A stretch of DNA of 64,000 bases. Origin: Cercis canadensis. Its lineage: Eukaryota; Streptophyta; Magnoliopsida; Fabales; Fabaceae. Under the pieces are notes generated by a model. The model did no database searches. It saw nothing but the letters and a program-made list of their open reading frames with translations, and was not told the origin of the DNA. The stretch is taken from contig QAOA01001448.1 in the NCBI GenBank assembly GCA_003255065.1, positions 948,825 to 1,012,824 of the forward strand, given 5' to 3'. Shown piece after piece: positions 56,434 to 64,000 of the stretch. The position numbers were made by a program, and so were the translations under genes. Every line of letters begins with the position of its first letter. The stretch's first letter is position 1.

Positions 56434-59400
56434 ATGAGTAGCCGGTCAAGTCGCACTATCTATGTCGGCAATCTTCCTGGTGATATTCGCTTGAGAGAAG
56501 TGGAAGATCTGTTCTACAAGGTATTTCTTATATTTATATGTATTATTAACATCTATACTGAAAAATATATTTTGGGTTTTATTAATATTGCTATGTAATT
56601 CTAGATAAATTATGTGCTCAGAGAAGTTCCTTGCAATATTAGATTTTTTTTGGTTGGAAATTTTATTCCTTCTATGAATTTTGCTTTCTTGAACATTGTT
56701 TTCCTAATGAAACTTCTTTTAGGTTAATTTAACCGATTCAACATGTTATGGTCTGATTAGCAGAAATGTTTGGAAAAAAATGATGGTAGGGATGGACAGT
56801 GAAGAAAAACATACCCAATATTCTTTGTCAAGTAGCAATTTTTTTTTCCTTGTCTTCTTTTCAAGTAATTTTTATTTTTCAACTCTTTTTTAAAATATGA
56901 TTGTAGATAAGTAGGCAGAATTTATATTGTATCTTTCAAGTAATTGCTGACACTTTCTTTACTGTCTTCACTGTCTCCTCGCAGTATGGTCCCATCGTTG
57001 ACATTGATTTGAAAATTCCTCCTAGACCACCAGGTTATGCTTTTGTGGAGGTATGTCAATATTTTGTGATAATTGATATAAGTGCAGAAAGTTCTTTAGG
57101 GTCATGAAGGAGTATTTCTTGAAGTTTTCACATCCTTTGCTCTGTTTTATATCTGTTGAACATTAACTTGCAGTTTGAGGATCCTCGTGATGCTGAAGAT
57201 GCAATTCGTTATCGAGATGGATATGATTTCGATGGTTTTCGATTACGAGTTAATGTCATTTCCTTTCTTATTTTCATTTCATTCCTGTAAATGTGCTACT
57301 ATTTGATGTTCTTTTGAACTTGTGGCTACTCGCTGTTACTATAGGTTGAACTTGCGCATGGTGGGCGGGGATATTCATCATCAGTAGACCGCTATAGTAG
57401 CTATAGTGGTGGAGGTGGAAGCCGTGGAGCTTCCAGGCGTTCGGACTATCGTGGTATGTGTTTTCTTTTAATAAAAATTTCATAGCTTTATTTAGTTAGC
57501 AATATTTTTCATGACTATTTTGTTCCATCTGCAGTTCTGGTCACTGGATTACCTCCTTCAGCTTCATGGCAAGACCTGAAGGTGTGGATGGCTCTTTATC
57601 TGCATGATTGTTTGGTATTTTACATCTTCTCTTGCATGAGACATATGCTGATTCTGAGTGCTTAATGGTTAGGATCACATGCGTAAAGCTGGTGACGTAT
57701 GTTTCTCTCAAGTCTTCCGTGAGCGTGGTGGTAAGTGAAATAAAATTAAATGTACTTTCCATGTGGTTTCAATGGTATTGTGACTGCAAAATGAATGAGA
57801 ATCTAATGACTCTTAACATGGTTTTCATGTTGAACTTTTGACAATATCATTCTTTAACTGTTGTAATGTTTATGTAGGCATGACGGGGATTGTGGATTAT
57901 ACCAACTATGAGGATATGAAATATGCTGTAAGAATCCTCAACCTTAACCATCTAGTACATATTAGGTGTCATCTTTTAATGGCTTACGCTCCAGAGCTGG
58001 ATTTTTTTTGTCTGGCATCTTTATAACTTTATACGTAGTGATGCAATCCTGCTCCAACATTATTTGCATTGTATATCTACAGATCAGGAAACTAGATGAC
58101 TCAGAATTCCGGAATGCCTTTTCTCGGGCATTTATACGGGTATGTGATTGAATGCATTTCTGGCTGCATTATGATTTCTTTGTATGCATTATTTTTTCCT
58201 TCACCTGTGATATTGGTTGGTTTAGGTACGGGAGTATGAACGACGGAGTTATTCTAGGAGTCCTAGTCATGATTCAAGGAGGAGCTATTCTAGGAGTCGT
58301 AGCCGCAGTCCATATATGTTGCGAAGTCGAAGTCGCAGTCAAAGTCGTAGCTATAGTGGCAGGAGCAGAAGGTTTACTTTGATTGCAATTGTGAAGTATG
58401 ATTTGTAGTATGTTTCTGGTGATCAATGAAGAATTGACTGAGTATACATATTTTGTAGTTTTTCTCCGAAGGCAAAACACTCGCGACTTTCAGTATCTCC
58501 CTCAAGGTCAGTTTCTTCTTTGTCGTGATACAAGTACAGTTTTGTTGCTTTCTGTCTTATGGTTCTCTTGAGAATCTTATTTGTAAGGTTTTTTATGTTC
58601 TTGCTTCAATGTGATAACCTGCAAGTTTCAAATGTTAAAATTTTAATATTTTCTTCATGGTAATACTTTTTAGAGGTGTTGGAGTGTTGACACAAGTGTC
58701 GAAGTGTAACTGTCCCAGAAAATGGAAAAAAAATATTGAGATGAGTTGGCAATGATGATGGTGGTCAGCTGATATCCCATCTAGATGTTCAACATGTTTT
58801 TGAGCTTCAGGCTTGTTTGTGTGTGAGAATTTTTGTCCTCCTGCGTTTCACACCTATGGACAGGTTACTTACATGCTATTGCTTAATCCCGGGCCACATT
58901 TTCCTAAATTATTAGGAGTTCTGACTGCTGAGTTTCCTGTTGTTTTAGTCCTAGACAGAAACAATTGCTATAGAGGTATCCTTGGGTGTTATAAGGATAT
59001 ATTATCATTCCAATATTTCTTATTTTAAGAGGTCCTAAATTTTTATGACCTGTGAAAACGTGACTCTGGATCCATATAGTATTGTATTCAGTTCCTTTTG
59101 GTGGATAGATTTTGCTTGTTTTGCTTTGTTAGACTATTATGATACTCCGTTAGGTGACCACATTGAATGTCCTGACCTTTTTCTTTTTTGTCAAAGTTGG
59201 AAGGAAGTTTGGTTATAACAACTACACATTTGCACTTCTCATATCCTTATAATTTCCAAATAATTGTCTGAAGTGAAATTTTATTATGCCATCCCTCTCT
59301 GTTCTTCACATAAAACCTGATGTGGTTCATAGACTTGTAAGCAAAATTCTTCACATGTTCCAAGGTGGGGGTATTTGAATAGTGGTTCATCAGGTTGGCC

Positions 59401-60574
59401 ACTATCATACAATGTTCATTAGGGTTGACTTGTTTGTTTTCTAGATGTGGCTTTTTGCGGCGACATGGGGACTGCATGTTAGGATCTTGATGGCATGTGG
59501 TGCTCAAACGCCTGCAACTTTGTGGTCGAGGTAATACCGTTTTATTGATGAGCACCTGTGGAACACCTTAATGCTGTGACAGTTGATAACAGTAATGATA
59601 TATTGATGTTAGGAATGGTCTGCCATTGTTGTATACTGGATGACTGTAGATGGATGAGTTGCAATCTAAAAGCTGGATCATCGTGAACTAAGTGCTATTG
59701 GTACCAATCATTGCAAATCAGCAGTGTTACAATCCAAAAACTACTTCAACATAACCTGTGCTCTAAATTCTGGGGTTGATCTTAATCCTTTTCTTTAGGA
59801 TTTCTCTTATGGTGGTAAATTGGCTTGGTTTATATCTTCTACTTAATTGGTCCAAGAGTATCATGCACTGCCGGGAATAAGATTGTTTAGCAAATGTTGA
59901 GATTATAGTCATGAGATACTGGATTCAATTGCTTTTCCACTTGGCTGCTGCCAAAGACTTGTGGTAGATCAATTTCTTCCTTTTGGTTATGGTAACGCTG
60001 ATGTGGAACTGGTATGGATCAAACCTTTGATGGATTATTCTGGATATTGAATTTGGGTTGTTTGTGCAAAATTTTGCAGATCCCGATCAAGATCCAGATC
60101 TCTAAATTTATCTGTAAGTGTTATCCTACTTGCATTATTTTAGATTACTTTTGAAAGGAGTGTAATGGGGTGAAAATGTGATTATTGTATTAAAATTTTC
60201 TTTGACGTTTCTATAGTCTTGACCTTTGTTGCCAAGCAATAACCAAGGAGAGAAGGGAATGCCAACAAGGGTTTTAACATTAACGATAGATTTGCATGGC
60301 ATGAACTCCTTCTGCATCATAATTTTATGGCATTGTTCTGTGTACCTGCAGCCTCTGCCTCGCAAAAGCTGCAGTCCTAGCCAAAGTCCAAGAAGCTTAT
60401 CACAATCCCTTTCGCCATCAGTATGTTTCCTTGAACTTTAAATCTTTTGTAGAGTTGATTTCAATTTTATTTTTTAATGTTGTGTGTTACGATCCTCTAG
60501 TTTCTAATAATGCTTATCAATGGCAGGCCAGAGCTGAACGAAGCAGATCTGCTGATTCTGGAGATTGTTATTGA
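56434..60574 (+). CDS. SR34-type (SF2/ASF-like) serine/arginine-rich splicing factor
   Basis: Thirteen coding exons (56434-56520, 56985-57050, 57174-57248, 57345-57453, 57535-57581, 57673-57730, 57878-57927, 58083-58139, 58226-58371, 58459-58506, 60080-60113, 60352-60420, 60527-60574) encode 297 residues. RRM1 carries RNP2 TIYVGNLP and RNP1 GYAFVEFED. A Gly-rich linker follows, then the pseudo-RRM with the signature SWQDLKDHMR, and an RS domain ([31 protein letters not shown]). Such nuclear proteins bind exonic enhancers and recruit U1/U2 components for constitutive and alternative splicing. The intron between coding exons 10 and 11 is 1.57 kb and falls in the RS domain; short coding exons around it are candidates for alternative splicing. 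Confidence 0.95.
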
Positions 60575-61920
60575 GCATGTTTTTCTGCAATGCTTTGTTA
60601 AATTTTATTAGTGGAACATTAGGAACTGAGATTCTAATTAGCTCCGTATAGTTTTGGATTTTACATTTTAAATCGAGGGTCATGCACCGCATTTAGAGTA
60701 ATGATTTGAACTAGAACTGATTTGGTTAGTATTATCAAAAGTCCAGTCGCTAGTTACCGTCTGATGTTTCTGATGCTGTGGTTTGACTAGAGTATATTCT
60801 AGGACTTTATACTAAATTGGTTGACCAAGTGTTTTTGCTGGTATTTATGGTAAATTGCCAAATAAGGATTTTCATCTACCCACGTTCACTGCAATTTACG
60901 GTAGATTTGTGAACCTCATAAAGAGGGAGGTTCTAAATTTTGGACTATGCAACTTATGATTGTTTCCAGGGAAAATAATTCCATTGATTAGATCCAGTAA
61001 ATATACAGAAGTTGCTGCATTTTGGTTGCGTATCATATTTGAAGCTACAATAAATCTGGCATATTTGTTTTATCACTTATATTATTTTGAACAATAATCT
61101 TATTATCACATGCTCAATTAATTTCTTTTCCGAGGAAGGGACGCGTTCCAGAAAGTTGAATTGGGAAGAAGCTTGCATATTCTTCAACTCCTCTGAAACG
61201 TAAATTGTTCGACAATAATAGACTTTAAAAACGCTGGACTGGACTAATAATGCAACACTTAACAGACTTTTGACCGAATAACTGTTTAGATATATCTAAT
61301 AAATTATTAACTGAATAAATTTTTCATTGAAATTTAGTGACCGTGATTTTTATAACAATGATTACTTTTTTATAATGATTGAACCACTTGAATAAATTCA
61401 ATTTTTCGTTAACCTAGCCTTAAACTGGAATAAACTTGAATAAATTCAATGTTTTCATGCAAGTACCACAACCATTAAATGAAATGGGCCAGTTTTTGCA
61501 TCCGTCCACAAACATGCCACGTAGTAGAGGTAAAATTGCATTACTTGTATTCTCAATACAAAGCATTTGCATTAACGTCCTTATCAAACATAAATAGTTG
61601 ACCCACCAGAAATCCAACCGGTTGATGTGTCACTCGAAACGACAACGCTCCAGTACTTCAGAAACCTGCTTTTGCCAACTAGACACCATCTTATTTTATA
61701 CCGTTGAAGGCAAAGAAACTAGAGGAAGCCAATGTCCATCACACTGCCACGTGGCTGGCAGAACGATTAATTCCAGGGCCAGCCAGAGTATATAGTCCGT
61801 CATAACTTGACAGACCAAAGGCCAAAGCTTAATGTATCGTTTCTCAAGCATACATAAATTTTGATTTTCCATAATAGTGATTGTTTGCTTCACAGGAAAA
61901 AGGACATGAAAATAAGTATA
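60575..61920. other. Convergent 3' flanks of the SR gene and the RFI2-like gene
   Basis: No coding exon was seen. AT-rich near 61270-61410. Confidence 0.4.
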
Positions 61921-63135
61921 TCACCGATTTTGTGAAGGCATCCTCTCTGTTCCGTGCCTTGCTCGAAAGCTGCTGGACCTGATACCTGGGTCTGACCCGC
62001 TTGCAGCCTGGTGGTATGCTCCCCAACCTGAATCTCTATCAACATGGCTCAACGACAATGAAGGTAAGTGATCTCTTTCCCAAGCATGGAATCGACTTGG
62101 TAGAAGGTTTTCTTGTTCTTGAAAATTGCGTCCTGATGAACCCGATGGGATAAAAAAGAAGCCACCATTTTGGTCAGGTGACGAGGCTACCGGTGGCAAT
62201 TGAGCCGATCCTCTATGATTGCTGGATCTTCTGGTGCCAGATGTAATGGGTGTCCGGATGGTGGTTGAATTAGTGGGTTGCTGCTGTTGATAGTAGGCCT
62301 GAAGAGCCTGGACTCTATCACGGGCACGAGCATTGCTGCCTGGGTAAGGAGGGATCATTGAGGAAGCAACTGAGCTCCCAGCTCTAGAAGCAGAACTGCA
62401 GAAATTATGTCGCATCCAATGTCAGTTTATGGCATGAGAAAATTTCCACCAGCCCGCAAGAGATGCCTAATTCCTTCGTGCTTTAAATGTTAGTTTTGTA
62501 TCTTAAACCTAATTTGATGCTACAAAACTGAACATGCAATTTAGCTGAGAAATAAATTAATACAACCACTTTTGCCAATACAAGGGTAATTTTTCTGAAA
62601 GATTTACTGTATTGATGATAAAGGTACCTGTGACCAACAAGGAAGGGATGCATAAAAGTTCCTGATCTTGGTATATCTGAACTGCCCCTAGGCCTTTGAC
62701 TACCAGGTGATATTGAGGGCTGATCAGCAGTACCTAGACGACTGCTGGCTGTCGAGAAAGGAGGGGAATGGTGTTCCCAACTGTGATAATGAAGATCCAC
62801 AACAGGAAATGTGTAGGAAGTTGGCATGTCACTAGGTACAGATGGTCCATTCCAATGATTGGTGAAGTTAGAAGCTTCTGAAACAGTTCCACCAGAGTTA
62901 GAGGAGGAGGGATGTATGGGTCCAAAGTAGGCAATATATGGGCATGGGTGACTAGCAGATGATACAGCTGTATGTTCAGCAAATATAGCATGTTGTCCCA
63001 GTATATCATGATCTGCATCTCATCATTCCAGTCAAGATAACATATTCAGTCAAATGCAAGCTTCAACTACAGTAAAAGGAGATGCTGAGACACGGGAAAA
63101 GGATCTTACATGCAGTTGATGAGAATTCCCCTTCT
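61921..63135 (-). CDS. C-terminal part of a Ser/Pro/Gln-rich protein, RFI2-like RING E3 candidate
   Basis: Three minus-strand exons (63135-63110, 63012-62628, 62395-61921) join in frame and end at a stop; the 5' exons lie beyond the window. The piece is low-complexity but distinctive: PCPYIAYFGPIHPSSSN, VDLHYHSWEHHSPPFS, RGSSDIPRSGTFMHPFLVGH, GSNARARDRVQALQAYYQQQ, RFHAWERDHLPSLSLSHVDR and a final SFRARHGTERMPSQNR. This pattern resembles, from memory, the C-terminal half of plant proteins annotated as RFI2-like RING ubiquitin ligases (light signalling and flowering). The RING itself is not visible, so the name is tentative. The 26-bp exon is the least certain part. Confidence 0.7.
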
Positions 63136-64000
63136 CTGGAAAAAATAAGAAAAACAATTATTAAAAAATCGGACAAACATCCTCTCACTTCAACAATGTG
63201 ATTTCTTTTCCCTTTCTTTTTTTTTTGTGGGGGGNAGAAAATCCTATTTTGGGGAAGAAATAAATAACAGACAAAATTCTGTCATATTAGGAACTCCAAA
63301 CCAAAAACTATAATTAATCAGCAGTTAACTAATTCTGTGGTCGAAACTGTCAAGATATTAAAATAAATAAAAAATTCAGGATAAAATAATTCCAAACCCA
63401 GTCTATAATACTGATATAAAAAAGTTGAGTTTCTTCAAATGGTCCAACAAAGAAGAAATCATAGTAGTTTACTTCTAATAGGAGCAGATAAATAAATAAT
63501 TAATTTTTTTCCAATAGAAATAACTTATCTTGCCCCTGTACCAAAAATGAAAAAGCCCACCACATGAACTAACCCAAGTGACTATAATGTCAGTTCGTCT
63601 AATACTATAGGGTGATTTGTAATGTCACTTCATCTGAGTATGGTCCGCAGAAGGCACCTTTTCTTCTTTTAATAAGAAGAATAAGCAGGTAATGCATAGA
63701 AGAGGAAGAAACACCATCAAGTGAAGTCCCAAATACATTAAACTTCAAAATCAGTACAGGTCTGGAAAGAAACACAAAGAAGATGCTCCCATATTTGAAA
63801 CAGGAAAGGAAATCAAGAATTCCCAACATAATTAATAAGTTAAACAAACATATATAAACAACCACTACAATATTTCTTTTTTTTGAGATGGACCAACCAC
63901 TACAATACTATATGTACACAATAAAAACTTAATACATGAACTGAACATTTTTTTTTTTCAATTTGCAAAATTCTTAGACTGAAACAAAATCATAGTTTAA
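63136..64000. other. Intron or upstream sequence of the RFI2-like gene
   Basis: Probably intron. A single N at 63235 follows a poly-T/poly-G run, with no duplicated flank seen. No further exon could be placed with confidence. Confidence 0.35.

Noticed and set aside
1..64000. CRISPR arrays, bacterial operons, tRNA or rRNA genes
   Set aside because: None seen; the gene structures and promoters are those of a plant nuclear genome, and no cloverleaf or rRNA sequence was recognised.

Overview
The window is nuclear DNA from a eudicot plant. The genes carry short GT-AG introns, the spacers are AT-rich, and plant-specific families are present: a DRM1/ARP dormancy protein, a SWEET sugar transporter, MIR164, a plant soluble epoxide hydrolase pair and an SR34-type splicing factor. 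Two of the three single-N gaps are flanked by near-identical copies of the same sequence that differ by one or two bases, which suggests a heterozygous genome whose contig ends were abutted instead of merged. A woody crop such as Citrus is possible, but that is only a guess.

Layout. 1-9.5 kb is gene-poor and full of Mutator-like (MULE) elements without transposase, recognisable by long terminal inverted repeats (TIRs) and 9-10 bp target-site duplications (TSDs). One of them (4713-6565) is a Pack-MULE holding pieces of three host genes: an S-locus receptor kinase, a class I small heat-shock protein and a SKP1-like protein. 9.6-15.4 kb is a tandem soluble epoxide hydrolase cluster, with two intact genes and several exon-3 relics, one of them joined to a copied piece of the MCTS1 gene. 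16-18.6 kb (minus) is a SWEET gene with an in-frame stop. 20.4-23.9 kb (plus) is MCTS1/MCT-1. 25.3-27.5 kb (plus) is ribosomal protein eL18. 29.4-31.9 kb (plus) is a PP1 catalytic subunit. 33.1-36.3 kb (minus) is a folate-receptor-like membrane protein. 38.3-39.6 kb (minus) is DRM1/ARP. 40-46 kb is repeat-rich with a decayed coding relic. 47.07-47.16 kb (plus) is a MIR164 hairpin. 49.8-51.2 kb (minus) is a 3-ketoacyl-CoA synthase pseudogene. 52.1-53.9 kb (minus) is a HIG1-domain protein. 55.2-60.6 kb (plus) is an SR34-type splicing factor. 61.9-63.1 kb (minus) is the C-terminal part of a Ser/Pro/Gln-rich protein resembling RFI2-type RING proteins.

The genes are mostly unrelated housekeeping or regulatory loci and form no operon or pathway cluster, apart from the epoxide hydrolase array. 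The most unusual content is the Pack-MULE, the MCTS1-derived patch inside the epoxide hydrolase relics, the SWEET nonsense codon, and the two N-junction duplications. All exon models were built by eye from splice sites and reading frame; each complete model sums to a multiple of three. No database search was possible.
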